A stretch of 64,000 nucleotides of DNA, taken from JAFGJU01 sp964570935 (lineage in GTDB: Bacteria; Eisenbacteria; RBG-16-71-46; JAFGJU01). Below the pieces are notes generated by a model. It did no database searches. It saw only the letters and a program-made list of their open reading frames with translations, and was not told the DNA's origin. Shown here one piece after another: positions 9,062 through 19,000 of the stretch. The stretch lies in assembly GCA_964570935.1 (NCBI GenBank), contig CAZMZP010000003.1, positions 1 through 64,000 of the forward strand, given 5' to 3'. A program made the position numbers and the translations under genes. Numbering within the stretch: the first letter of the stretch is position 1; every line of letters starts with the position of its first letter.

Positions 9062-11260
9062 CTATCGCCTTCCTCTGCGAGCCCGCGCAGACGACCGCGA
9101 CTTCTTGGCGGCCGGCTTAGGCACGGCTTTCCTTGCGGCGGCCTTCTTCTTGGGCGCCGCCTTCCTGGCCACCGGCTTGGCAGTCCGAACGGTCTTGGCC
9201 GCCGGCTTGCCGGCAGGCTTCGCGGCCTTCCCGGCCTTGAGTCCCTTCCTCTTCGCGAAGTCGTACAGCTCCTTCGCCTTGGCCGCGACGTGCTCCGCGC
9301 TGACCTCGAACTCTTTGATGAGCTCCCACGGCGCGCCGGACTCGCCGAACCTGTCCTTCACCCCGACCATGCCCAAGATGACCGGCTCGCCATAAAGCTC
9401 AGGAGCCTGCGCGATGGCGGCGGCCACCAGGTTACCCAGGCCGCCGACCTGATGCTCCTCGGCGGAGACCACGATGCCTGTCTCGAGCGCCGCCTTGACG
9501 ATGGTCTTGGCGTCGAGCGGCTTCACGGTGTGCATGTTGACGACCCTTGTCTCGATCCCGAATTCCTTTTTCAAGATGTAGGCCGCCCTCATGGCCTCGG
9601 GCACTTCAGGACCGTTCGCGATGATCGTGAGGTCTTCGTTCTCGTTCCTGTACTTGGACGCCAGCATCGTCTCGAACGCGTCGATGAACCTGTCTCCCTC
9701 TTTGCGGAGCCGTATCACGTTCGCCTCGCCGTACTTGAACGGCGTGCTCTGACCGGTGACTATCGGAGTGGCCTCCCTGGCAAATCTTAAGTACTTCGGG
9801 CCGTCGTGCTCGAACAGCAGGAAGTCGCCGGCCTTCTTGGTCTCGATTGCATCGCACGGCACCACCACGGTCATGTTCGGCAGACCGCACATCTGGAAGA
9901 GCTCTTCCAGGGCCTGGTGCGTCGCGCCGTCCGGACCCACCGAAACACCTCCGTGCGCTCCGGCCACGAACACGTTGAAGTTGCCGTAGCAGACCGTGGT
10001 GCGCAGCTGGTCAAGGTTCCTGCCCGAGGCGAACACGCCGTAAGTCCCGAACACCGGCAGCTTGCCTTCCTTGGCGAGGCCCGCCGCCACACCCGTGGCG
10101 CTCTGCTCGGCGATGCCCATGCTCAAGAACCGCTCTTTCCTCTCGGGGTTGCTGGTGTAGAAGTCGCTTATCGTTATCGATCCCGATATGTCGGCGCCCA
10201 GGCACACGACTCTGTCGTCGTAGCCGCATTCCTGGAGACAGCCGCCGAAACCCTTCCTGGTGGGCTGCATGTCGACTTTCATGTTGGGAGCCGCGTTCCA
10301 GAAGTAGTTCTTCGAGAAGTGCGGCATCTTCGCGTCCAGCGTCTTCTCCGCCCACGCCTGGAACTTCTTGGACTTCTCAATCATCCTCTGAACGGGCATC
10401 TTCTCCTCGAGTCCGAGCTGCTTCAGTCCCTTCATGGCCTCGTCGAGGGACGGAGACTTGCCGTGCCAGCCCGCCACGTTCTCCATGAAGTCAACGCCCT
10501 TCCCCTTCACGGTGTCGGCGATGATGACCGTGGGCTTGCCCTTGAAGTTCCTCGCCTTCTCGAAGGCGTCCAGGATCTGGCCCATGTCGTGGCCGTCTAT
10601 TTCGATGACGTTCCAATTGAAGCTCTTGTATTTCTCGGCGAGCGGGTCGACGTTCATGACGTCCTCCACCCACCCGTCGATCTGGAGCCGGTTCTTGTCT
10701 ATGATGCCCACCAGGTTGTCCAGCTTGTAGTGGCCCGCCTCCATGACGGCTTCCCAGACCTGCCCTTCCTGCTGTTCTCCGTCACCCATGAAGCAGAACA
10801 CCCGGTAGCTCTTGCCGTCCAGCTTGCCCGCGAGGGCGATGCCGTTGGAGACGCTCAACCCCTGGCCCAGCGAGCCGGATGAGATCTCCACGCCCTTGAG
10901 CTTGAGCCAGTGCGGGTGGCCCTGGAACGGGCTGTACAGCTTTCTCAGAGTCACGACGTCTTCAATGTCGAAGTAGCCGCTGGCGCCCAGACAGAGGTAC
11001 AGAGACGGGGCCTTGTGGCCGGTCGACCAGATTATCCGGTCCCTGCCCTTCCAGTTCGGGTCCTTGGGGTCGTGCTTGGCGACGTTCAGGTAAAGCGCGG
11101 CCGCCAGGTCCATGACCGAGAGTGTTCCGCCCGCGTGGCCCGAGCCTGCCGCGGCAAGACACACCAAGTTATAGCCTCTCAACGAATTAGCGGCCTCGAC
11201 CAGCTCTTCCTTCGAGAGCTGCTTGATGACCTTTCCGGTTTTTGAGTCGACTATCGGCAT
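9062..11260 (-). CDS. tkt: Transketolase with a basic histone H1-like C-terminal tail
   Basis: 732 residues, single-chain thiamine-diphosphate transketolase of the non-oxidative pentose phosphate pathway. The N-terminal domain holds the ThDP/Mg motif (GDGEQQEGQVWEA near 160, ending at DKNRLQIDG) and substrate-site His/Gly segments (AGSGHAGGTLS, SSGSLGQGLS). The pyrimidine-binding half has SMGIAEQSATGVAAGLA and GAHGGVSVGPDGATHQ. The enzyme proper ends near residue 671. The last 61 residues are almost only Lys, Ala, Arg and Pro (AAKPAGKPAAK, ARKAAPKKKAAARKA), like the tails of bacterial histone H1-like proteins; transketolases normally lack this. ATG at 11260 with GAGGAGG four bases upstream. 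It ends the carbon-metabolism block after mdh, the enolase-like gene and the phosphatase. Confidence 0.92.
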   Translation of the reverse strand: MPIVDSKTGKVIKQLSKEELVEAANSLRGYNLVCLAAAGSGHAGGTLSVMDLAAALYLNVAKHDPKDPNWKGRDRIIWSTGHKAPSLYLCLGASGYFDIEDVVTLRKLYSPFQGHPHWLKLKGVEISSGSLGQGLSVSNGIALAGKLDGKSYRVFCFMGDGEQQEGQVWEAVMEAGHYKLDNLVGIIDKNRLQIDGWVEDVMNVDPLAEKYKSFNWNVIEIDGHDMGQILDAFEKARNFKGKPTVIIADTVKGKGVDFMENVAGWHGKSPSLDEAMKGLKQLGLEEKMPVQRMIEKSKKFQAWAEKTLDAKMPHFSKNYFWNAAPNMKVDMQPTRKGFGGCLQECGYDDRVVCLGADISGSITISDFYTSNPERKERFLSMGIAEQSATGVAAGLAKEGKLPVFGTYGVFASGRNLDQLRTTVCYGNFNVFVAGAHGGVSVGPDGATHQALEELFQMCGLPNMTVVVPCDAIETKKAGDFLLFEHDGPKYLRFAREATPIVTGQSTPFKYGEANVIRLRKEGDRFIDAFETMLASKYRNENEDLTIIANGPEVPEAMRAAYILKKEFGIETRVVNMHTVKPLDAKTIVKAALETGIVVSAEEHQVGGLGNLVAAAIAQAPELYGEPVILGMVGVKDRFGESGAPWELIKEFEVSAEHVAAKAKELYDFAKRKGLKAGKAAKPAGKPAAKTVRTAKPVARKAAPKKKAAARKAVPKPAAKKSRSSARARRGRR

Positions 11261-11325
11261 TTTTCCTCCTCAGAACCTCGAAAACGCCAGAGAGTTGGTG
11301 AAGAACAGACTGCCATATGCGCGGC

Positions 11326-11358
11326 CCCGCAGGCGGGCCAGAGTCCCGCAGGCGGGCC
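11326..11358. repeat. Two tandem copies of a short GC palindrome
   Basis: CCCGCAGGCGGGCC occurs at 11326-11339 and again at 11345-11358, a 19-base period. Each copy can fold as CCCGC-AG-GCGGG. A near copy (CCCGCCAGGCGGGCC) lies inside the folC gene near 36210-36225. The pair sits in the gap between the histidine phosphatase gene and tkt. Function unknown. Confidence 0.5.
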
Positions 11359-11465
11359 GGCGCCTTGAAAACGCTTCAGGAAATTAACCTCAACAGGGTA
11401 GACCAGGCTCCGGGCGGAGTCAAGGCAAATGGGGACGCGCGGCGGGCGGGATGCGGGGGATGGGC

Positions 11466-12086
11466 CTAGAAGTCCTCGGGCGTGGCTCCTGGCAGCTTGA
11501 CCTTCCTCTCCCCGACCAGCCGGTTTCCTTCGAACAAGAACGAGGTCATCTCGAGGTTCGTCACCCACTCTCCAAGCGACTCGATGCAGCTCTTCCCTCG
11601 AATCAGCCCGTGGAATTGCTGAAGGAAGACGCCGTGTGAGACGACGAGTATTCTCGAGCCGCGGTAGTGCCGGAAGAGAAAACTGCGGAACTGTCTCGAG
11701 CGCTCCCACAGCTGCTCGAACGGCTCGCCTCCGGGCGGATTGACCGAATGCAGGTCGCCTCCGACCTTTATGAACAGTATCCTGGGCCTGAAACGCCTCA
11801 CTTCTTCCCAGGTGCGGCCTTCCATCGCGCCGAAGTTCCGTTCGTTACAGTAGGGACACTGCACTATGGGACGGGACGCGCCGACCAGGAGCCGGGCGGT
11901 GTCCACGGCCCTGGCCAGCGTCGAGGTCACGACCACGTCGAAAGCGGCGCCGTTCACGCCTGCAGCGGCCTGCTTCGCTTCGCGCTTGCCCCGGGGGCTC
12001 AACGGCACGTCCATCGTGCCGGCGTATCGCTGCTCCTCGCCGAACCTGGTCCTGGCGTGTCTGATAGTGCTGATGGTGGTGTTCAC
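11466..12086 (-). CDS. Histidine phosphatase superfamily protein (phosphoglycerate mutase-like)
   Basis: 206 residues from the preferred start. It carries the phosphohistidine motif as RHART instead of the common RHGxT, the acid/base Glu in NFGAMEGRTWEEV and the second catalytic His in VVSHGVFLQQF. The family includes cofactor-dependent phosphoglycerate mutases, alpha-ribazole phosphatases and many small-molecule phosphatases; substrate cannot be assigned. Start choice: GGAGGTGA lies five bases before the GTG at 12086, while the GTG at 12095 overlaps that ribosome site, so 12086 is better. It lies 84 bases after the enolase-like gene and before tkt, a setting consistent with sugar-phosphate metabolism (inference). 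Confidence 0.8.
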   Translation of the reverse strand: MNTTISTIRHARTRFGEEQRYAGTMDVPLSPRGKREAKQAAAGVNGAAFDVVVTSTLARAVDTARLLVGASRPIVQCPYCNERNFGAMEGRTWEEVRRFRPRILFIKVGGDLHSVNPPGGEPFEQLWERSRQFRSFLFRHYRGSRILVVSHGVFLQQFHGLIRGKSCIESLGEWVTNLEMTSFLFEGNRLVGERKVKLPGATPEDF

Positions 12087-12170
12087 GAGCCTCACCTCCG
12101 CTGGACGCGACTATCCAGGTTGACAAACGGGACGGGGTCGATGGCAGCCGCTGACACTCTCAGCCCGGTT

Positions 12171-13346
12171 TTATCCGGCCGTCAATCTCAGAATTTCGTT
12201 CAGTCTGACGACGGAAGAGTAGTCGGTGAAGAGCGGACCGATCTTGATGTATTTCACGTCCAGCACGCAGGTGAACGCGGACAGGAAGGTCGACTCGGTG
12301 CTTATGGACCGGTGCGACGTAATGGCCGTCATGCCGCACCGTTCCGCGGTTTCGATCGCCCGTCTCACGGCCGTGACAGTGCCGGACTGGTTCGGCTTGA
12401 CCACGGCCGCATGCGAGAGCCGTCTTCTCGCCCCGTCCTCGATGCGCGCAGCGTCGGACGAGTAGAGATTGTCGCCGACCACCATATATCCAGTATCGGC
12501 AGCAGTGAGCGCGGCCCACAGGCCGAAATCGGTCTCCTGAAACGGGTCCTCGACGAACGCGATCCCGTACTCGCGTATGAGGCCGTGCCAGTACTCCAGA
12601 AACTGCTCGCCGCCGCGGCGCTTCCCGTCCGTCAGGGCGAGAGCGTAGCCGCCTTCATCTGCGAGGTCTCCAGCCGAAGCGTCTATCATCAGGTCATATT
12701 CGCCCGTGAGCCCCAGGCCGTCGCGGACCTTGAGCAGGAACTCTATACATTCCCTGTTGTCGAGTGTCGAAAACCTATAGACCGGGTTTCCGTTCACGAC
12801 CACGCGCTCAAGCGTGAGAAGGCCTTCCCGCACCTTCCGCTGTATCTCGGCGTGGTCGCGTACGACCCTCTCCACGTCGTTTGAGCGCGAGACGAGCATG
12901 AACTCGGAGAAATCGCTCAGGACCGGGTTGGTATACGCGTGCCTGCCGCCGTTGAGGACGTTGAGGCAGAGATTGGGCGCCCGAAGCGGCGCCTCGGGTC
13001 TGCCCAGCAGTACGAACGGCGGCTCCGTCCGTGACCGCGCGTCGAAGAGAGCCAGCGACAGCGCGAAGGCGTTGTTCCTGCCGAACGTAGGGATGTTACG
13101 TTCGAGGTATGAGTCAAAAGACTCCTGGGTCAGCGGCGAGTCCGGAATCGCGTCCTTCTTCAGCCGGGCCACGACCGATTCCGGACCGGCCGGGCTGGTC
13201 TTGTCCTCATAGACACTTATGGTCTCGCCCTGCGGGGCCGCGCCCGCGCCCACGCGGCCGTCCTCCAGCTCGACCACGAATTCGGTCGTGAACTCGGCGT
13301 GCGAGTTGAGGATGCGGCGGAAGGAAAGCGATTTGATATTCAACAC
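12171..13346 (-). CDS. Divergent enolase-superfamily protein lacking the GDEGG catalytic loop
   Basis: 391 residues, shorter than typical enolase (about 420-430). Family features kept: LNVLNGGRHA, the Glu in SEFML, Mg2+ ligands in DLMIDAS, FVEDPF and VVGDNLYS, the base Lys in VVKPNQSGT, SHRS and the Lys in KYIKIGPL. Features lost: the N-terminal substrate loop (normally DSRGNPT) reads NSHAEFT, and the GDEGGF loop carrying the general-acid Glu is replaced by NGNPVYRF. Canonical 2-phosphoglycerate dehydration therefore looks doubtful; another beta-elimination or racemisation on a related acid is possible (inference). GTG start with GGAGG four bases upstream. It is the middle gene of mdh, enolase-like, phosphatase, tkt. 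Confidence 0.75.
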   Translation of the reverse strand: MLNIKSLSFRRILNSHAEFTTEFVVELEDGRVGAGAAPQGETISVYEDKTSPAGPESVVARLKKDAIPDSPLTQESFDSYLERNIPTFGRNNAFALSLALFDARSRTEPPFVLLGRPEAPLRAPNLCLNVLNGGRHAYTNPVLSDFSEFMLVSRSNDVERVVRDHAEIQRKVREGLLTLERVVVNGNPVYRFSTLDNRECIEFLLKVRDGLGLTGEYDLMIDASAGDLADEGGYALALTDGKRRGGEQFLEYWHGLIREYGIAFVEDPFQETDFGLWAALTAADTGYMVVGDNLYSSDAARIEDGARRRLSHAAVVKPNQSGTVTAVRRAIETAERCGMTAITSHRSISTESTFLSAFTCVLDVKYIKIGPLFTDYSSVVRLNEILRLTAG

Positions 13347-13476
13347 CGGCCTCCAGTCTGTCTGCTTTTCTATCGGACTCGTCCGCCGAGGTCAAGCTGT
13401 TTGTTGGCCGCGTGTACGTCACGGAAGGCGGCGCGGCGCCGGCACGGGGCAAAATGGTCCCGGGCTCCCGCAAAGC

Positions 13477-13510
13477 AGAGGGGGCCGGCCTCGACTGACC
13501 GTCCCCCTCT
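13477..13510 (-). terminator. Terminator downstream of mdh
   Basis: On the minus strand AGAGGGGG pairs with CCCCCTCT (13503-13510 with 13477-13484), eight perfect base pairs around an 18-base loop, followed by GCTTTG. It lies about 80 bases past the mdh stop, before the enolase-like gene. Confidence 0.55.
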
Positions 13511-13587
13511 TGAAGCGTCTTGCGTCGCCGCGGCTTCCGTGGCGCGGGATCCGGACCCCGTCCAAACGCGCCGCTCGGCGCCCGTCG

Positions 13588-14514
13588 TTACAGCTTCATG
13601 ATGTCCACGAGCTCGCGCACCGCGGCGGCGGACTTGTTCAGAGCCGCCTGCTCGTCCGCAGTCAGCTTGAGCTCCATGATCTGCTCAACGCCCTTCGCGC
13701 CTATCTTGATGGGCACGCCGACGTAGAGACCATTTATGCCGTATTCACCTTCGAGGTACGCAGCGCACGGCACCACTCTCTTCTTATCCTTGATGATGGC
13801 CTCGACGATCTGGATGACCGCTGCCGAGGGAGAATAGTAAGCGCTGCCCGTCTTCAGAAGGGCCACGATCTCGCCGCCGGCCTTGGCAGTCCTCTGCACG
13901 ATGGCGTCGATCTTCTCCTTGGGCAGGAGCTCGGTTATCGGAACGCCCGCTACCGTCGTGTACCTGGGCAGCGGCACCATCGTGTCGCCGTGGCCGCCCA
14001 GCACCATCGCCTGGATGTCCTCGACGGAGACGCCCATTTCCATGCTGAGGAAGCATCTGAATCGCGCGGTGTCCAGGATTCCGGCCATTCCGAACACGCG
14101 ATGCTTCGGGAACTTGCTGACCGCCTTGGCCACATGGCACATCGCGTCGAGCGGGTTCGAGACGATGATGAGTATCGCGTTCGGCGAGTGCTTCACCACG
14201 TTCTCGGTGCACTCGTAAACGATCTTCCTGTTGGCTTCGAGGAGGTCGTCCCTGCTCATGCCGGGCTTCCTGGCCAGGCCGGCGGTGATAACCACGATGT
14301 CGGAATTCGCGGTGTCCGCGTAGTCGTTCGTCCCGATGAGCTTCGTGTCGAAGCCCTCCACCGGGCCGGTCTCCATCAGGTCAAGAGCCTTGCCCTTCGG
14401 CATGTCCGGGATGACGTCGATGAGCACTATGTCCGCGAGCTCCTTCTCCGCGGCCCAGTGCGCGGCCGTGGCCCCGACGTTTCCGGCACCGACTATGGTG
14501 ACCTTGTTCTTCAT
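13588..14514 (-). CDS. mdh: Malate dehydrogenase
   Basis: 308 residues, the LDH-like (type 3) form. It interconverts malate and oxaloacetate with NAD(H) in the citric acid cycle. The NAD-binding glycine motif is VGAGNVGATAA (8-18) followed by the acidic IDV end of beta-2. The mobile loop carries ARKPGMSRDDL with the arginines that select malate. The catalytic pair shows as Asp-Arg in LDTARFR and His in GGHGDTMVPL. ATG at 14514 with GAGGAGGG in the leader. A possible -35 (TTGACA, 14629-14634, minus strand) has only a poor -10 partner. The gene is first in the carbon-metabolism block but has its own terminator. Confidence 0.95.
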   Translation of the reverse strand: MKNKVTIVGAGNVGATAAHWAAEKELADIVLIDVIPDMPKGKALDLMETGPVEGFDTKLIGTNDYADTANSDIVVITAGLARKPGMSRDDLLEANRKIVYECTENVVKHSPNAILIIVSNPLDAMCHVAKAVSKFPKHRVFGMAGILDTARFRCFLSMEMGVSVEDIQAMVLGGHGDTMVPLPRYTTVAGVPITELLPKEKIDAIVQRTAKAGGEIVALLKTGSAYYSPSAAVIQIVEAIIKDKKRVVPCAAYLEGEYGINGLYVGVPIKIGAKGVEQIMELKLTADEQAALNKSAAAVRELVDIMKL

Positions 14515-15063
14515 GAGCGTCCCTCCTCAAGTTGGGTGTGGGTTACTGGAAGCTGCCCCTCCGTCTCCGAAGTCACGAGAACCGAAGTGCCCGATTTAAC
14601 CCCCCATCTTCGCCGCTGCAACAGGCTGTGTCAACAGAAAATCGGGCCTGTGAGCACATCACCTTTTGTGCCTAGACATCGTTTCCCAATGACTTGCTGA
14701 GAGTTATATCGTATGCGCCGGCCGTTTCAGTGTAACCGCCATGGCGACCAACGCGCACCGGCATGGCACCACGCTTCACAAGCTTCACAACATGCGGGCG
14801 GATTAGAACCCTCGTCTTGTTCCTGCGATTCCGCGCGAGACAGTACAGAGGGTTCGGGCTGCCGTGCAGTCCGGACCCTCTTGCTTGGGCCGGTTGCCGC
14901 AGGGAGCGCCGCGCCTGGCGAGACGTGACCCTTCAATCAGCACGTGTACGCACGACTACACACTGTGCGGCGACCATTGCGCTCGCCGCAGGAAGCCGCC
15001 GAGGGAAACGCGCAAGCAGAGACGGTTTCTGGTGCGAGCCGTGCGCCGAAGGTCACAATTTGG
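14515..15063. other. Intergenic region with a decayed gene end
   Basis: About 550 bases with no supported intact gene. Near 14793-14820 the plus strand reads CGRIRTLVLF, close to the C-terminus WGRIKGLF of the intact gene that ends at 15828. It is followed at 14847-14881 by a hairpin very like that gene's terminator. I read this as the remains of a paralogue's 3' end. The rest shows nothing I can name. Confidence 0.4.
14847..14881 (+). terminator. Orphan terminator-like hairpin
   Basis: A 14-base-pair stem with two G-U pairs: AGAGGGTTCGGGCT pairs with AGTCCGGACCCTCT around a seven-base loop. No intact gene ends here. The left arm begins with the same 12 bases as the terminator at 15856-15890. 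Confidence 0.5.
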
Positions 15064-15092
15064 TTGACGTTAGCCCGGAAGTGGCGTATACT
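15064..15092 (+). promoter_or_regulatory. Strong sigma-70-type promoter
   Basis: TTGACG at 15064-15069, exactly 17 bases, then TATACT at 15087-15092. This matches the consensus at five of six positions in each box. Transcription would begin near 15099, giving a leader of about 80 bases before the ATG at 15178. Confidence 0.7.
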
Positions 15093-15177
15093 TCCGTGAT
15101 GTTGGAATTGTATCCCCTCGCGTTCTACAATCGTGGCTACCGGAGTGTGTTTTAGTCCCCTCACCCAGGAGGTCCTC

Positions 15178-15828
15178 ATGAGATCATTGAGACAGCTATT
15201 GGTCTGCCTCGCAATTCTAGGGTTCTGCGTGACGTTATCTTCGGCCGCGGGCACTGCGGGCACAATCACGCACAACGCGTCGGTAACTTTGTCTCCGACC
15301 AACTGGAACACGACCCTGTCGTTTCCCAAGTTCGACCAGGACTGCGACTGTCTGCTGAGTGTGTGTTTCGAGTTGAACGGACACGTTGAGGGCTCGGCCA
15401 GGTTCGAGAGCATGGACGCGTCCGCGACTACGGTCACCATGAATCTGCAGGCGACGATCACCCTCTCGCGCCCCGACAACACCACGCTGGTGGTCGTAAT
15501 CCCGCTGGCCAGCACGTCTGACAACGTGACCGCCTATGACAACGTGTTCGACTGGGGCGGAACCTCGGGCAGGACGTACAGCGGACTTTCGGGCGACGAC
15601 ACTGACTCGGCATGTTCGTGCACTCCGGCCGACCTGGCCCTGTTCTGCGGCACGGGCAGCATCAGTCTTCCGATAAAGGCCATCGGGACGTCGTACGGCA
15701 GCGGCGCCGGGAACCTGATCCAGCAGTTCGCCACTTCCGCGTCGGCAGGTGTAACGGTCACGTACACCTATGACTGCGGTACCCCCGCCAACGATTCGAC
15801 GTGGGGGCGGATCAAGGGCCTGTTCTAG
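15178..15828 (+). CDS. Secreted choice-of-anchor E-like protein
   Basis: 216 residues with a clear signal peptide (MRSLRQLLVCLAILGFCV, cleavage near SSAAG). The ATG at 15178 has a perfect AGGAGGTC site; the frame is open 45 bases further up but without a better start. The mature protein is small, Thr/Ser/Asp-rich and beta-like. The segment WNTTLSFPKFDQDCDCLLSV and later VTVTYTYDCG match the pattern of the choice-of-anchor E domain, usually found before different surface anchors. Here there is no recognisable anchor; the protein ends in STWGRIKGLF. A strong promoter lies upstream and a perfect hairpin downstream, so it is a single-gene, probably highly expressed unit. Role unknown, likely surface or extracellular. 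Confidence 0.7.
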   Translation: MRSLRQLLVCLAILGFCVTLSSAAGTAGTITHNASVTLSPTNWNTTLSFPKFDQDCDCLLSVCFELNGHVEGSARFESMDASATTVTMNLQATITLSRPDNTTLVVVIPLASTSDNVTAYDNVFDWGGTSGRTYSGLSGDDTDSACSCTPADLALFCGTGSISLPIKAIGTSYGSGAGNLIQQFATSASAGVTVTYTYDCGTPANDSTWGRIKGLF

Positions 15829-15855
15829 AGCCCCTGATTCGGCGCAGGTAAATCT

Positions 15856-15890
15856 AGAGGGTTCGGGTTGCACGACAACCCGAACCCTCT
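15856..15890 (+). terminator. Terminator of the choice-of-anchor E-like gene
   Basis: AGAGGGTTCGGGTTG (15856-15870) pairs perfectly over 15 bases with CAACCCGAACCCTCT (15876-15890) around a five-base loop, 27 bases after the stop codon. Followed by TCTGACTTTG. It belongs to a recurring hairpin type in this window. Confidence 0.75.
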
Positions 15891-16039
15891 TCTGACTTTG
15901 CCCCGGAGGTCGTAGCAGCCTGGACCGAAAACCTGACTGAAAGGCCGACTGTAAACACAATTACAGGTTAGAGCAGTTCACGGAGTTTGAGCGGTGTTCC
16001 CACCACTGCGCACAGCATTCACGGCTGCGAAGCGAGCGC

Positions 16040-19000
16040 TCAGCGGAGCAAAACGAGTTTCCGCATGGCCACGAAGCCGCCGGTCTCAAGGCGGAGCACG
16101 TAGACACCGGAGCTCAATTCGGTCCCATTTACACTCTTACCATCCCAAGGAATACTGTATCCGCCGGCCTCAAACTGACTGTTGACAATGGTGGCAACCA
16201 CACGGCCCACCATATCAAACACTACGAGACGAACACGAGTCCGCTCCGGGACCGCAAAGGTGATCGTCGTCACAGGATTGAAAGGATTCGGATAGACCCG
16301 TACAGACATCGCATCGCCGCCAGGCCCTCTTTCGTGTTCGCCCTCACCGATGCCAATCAAAGCGGTAGTGACAAAATCCTTCTCATTCCAACTATTAGGA
16401 CCTATTGAAAGCCACCTTGAGTAAACACCACCTTGATAATAGAGAGGCGAATATTTTATTCTCATGCGCCAGTGATAGGCAGTGCCCCCCAAAAGACCAC
16501 TGACATTCTCCCAAATATACTGTCCTGCATACTGCCAAGACGAACTCGTCCCCAAACCAGTCCCATTCATCAGAGTGCCAAGCTCCTTTGTCTCCCATTG
16601 CAACTTCACCATTGCCATTCCTGCTGGTGTGCCAATCAGACTAAGCCCAAGTAGAACTTCTGTGGTTCCGGTAGCATTCAGGAGTTGGACAAGATGTGAG
16701 CCGAGGCCAGGGACCTTCTGCCTCGGCAATAGGGAAAGACCGGGACCACCATTACCATAATACAAGAACGCCATTCCTTCGTTGCTCTGTCCGTTGTCAT
16801 AATAGGGAGCACCCACAATCACATCCGAATAGCCATCGCCATTCACATCTCCAGCAGTTGCCGCCGAATGACCAAACACTGCATTAGCCTGATTTGATTC
16901 TGCGGTCCAGGCCGGGTTTGAGGCCAAGCCAGCTGGAGAACCGTGATATACATAAGCTCTTCCTTCATTTGTCTCGCCGTTGTCATAATAGAGAACTCCA
17001 ATAGTCACGTCCGAATAGCCATCGCCATTCACATCTCCAGCAGTTGCCACCGAATGACCAAACACTGCACTTGCCTGATTCGACTCAGCCGTCCAGTTGG
17101 GGGTTATAGATAGACCAGATGCAGAGCCATAATATGCGAATGCCCTTCCTTCATCGGTCTGGCCATTGTCATAATTGACAGCAGCGATAATCACATCTGA
17201 ATAGCCATCACCATTCACATCCCCAGCAGTTGAGACCGAATTGCCAAACCAAGCACCCGCCTGGTTTGACTCAGCGGTCCAGTCTGGCGGTATACCTAAA
17301 CCAGATAAAGGACCATAATATACGTATACCTTTCCTTCATCTGTCTGGCCATTGTCATAGTTTGCAGCCCCGACAATCACATCTGAATATCCATCCCGAT
17401 TGACATCACCTGCAGTTGACACTGACTGGCCAAAGTGTGCGCCTGTCTGATCTGGTTGGGCAGTCCAGTCCGATGCTCCCGACAAGCCGGATAGAGAACC
17501 ATTGTATCCAAAGACCATGCCCACGCTTCCGTAGAGATAAGCACCGACAACTACGTCTGAATAGCCGTCACCATTCACATCGCCGGCAGTTGAGACCGAA
17601 TTGCCGAATGCCGCACCTGCCATGTTTGATTCTGCGGTCCAGTCTGGGGCTGGAGATAGACCAGATGCAGAGCCATTATATACGAACGCCCTTCCTTCAT
17701 CTGTCTGGCCATTGTCATAGTTGACAGCCCCGACAATCACATCTGAATAGCCATCGCCATTCACGTCGCCAGCAGTTGAGACACAATAGCCAAACAATGC
17801 ATTTGCCTGGTCTACTTGTTTCATCCCTGCAAAAGTCAAGGCTGGGCCATGATACGCAAATACCGTCCCCTCGTCTGTCTGTCCTTGGTCAAAATATGGA
17901 GCGCCGATAATCACATCTGAATAGCCATCTCCATTCACATCACCAGCAGTTGAGACACAATAGCCAAACTGTGCACTCGTCTGATCTGATTCGGTGGTCC
18001 AGTTCGCGATCAAAGATAGGCCTGTTGGGGAACCAACATAAACCCAAGCCCTCCCTTCATTCGACTGTCCGCTGTCGTAACGCTGAGCGCCGATAATCAT
18101 ATCTGAATAGCCATCTCCATTCACATCACCGGCAGTCGAGACCGAGATACCGAAATATGCATCTACTTGATTTGATTCAGCGATCCAGACCGGAACTGCG
18201 GGTAAGCCAGATGAACCACCATAATAGACACAAACCCTTCCTTCATTTGACTCTCCATTGTCGTAACAGTGAACGCCGATAATCACATCTGAATAGCCAT
18301 CTCCGTTCACATCACCGGCAGTCGAGACCGAATTGCCGAAATACGCGCCTAATTGACCTGATTGAGTGAACCAGTTAGGGGTCAAAGACAAACCATCTGA
18401 CGAACCGTAATAAACATAAGCCCTGCCTTCATTCAGTGCTCCACCTGTATAATAGGGGGCACCGATAATCACATCTGCGTAGCTATCGCCATTCACGTCG
18501 CCGGCAGTTGAAACCGAATAGCCAAAACGTGCACCAGATTGAGCCACCCAGTCCGCAGTGATAGATAGACCTGATTGCGCACCATGATATACAAACACCA
18601 TCCCGATATTGCCGTAGAGATAAGCACCAACAATCACATCCGAATAATAATCACTGTTCACATCGCCGGCAGTTGAGACCGAAAAGCCAAACAATGCATT
18701 TGCCATATTTGATTCCGCAGTCCAGTCGGGTTCTTCGGAGAGACCAGACGAAGAACCGTAATATGCGAACGCCCTTCCTTCATCTGTCTGGCCATTGTCA
18801 TAATATGGGGCGCCGATAATCACGTCACTGTACCAATTATTCCACTCACCGTTCGCATCGCCGGCAGTTGAGACCGAAGTGCCAAACTGGGCACCTGCCT
18901 GGTTGCCTTCGACGGCCCAGCTGGGGGCGAGAGATAGACCAGATAAAGAGCCATGATATACAAATGCCATCCCTTCATTGGTCTCTCCATTGTCATAAGA

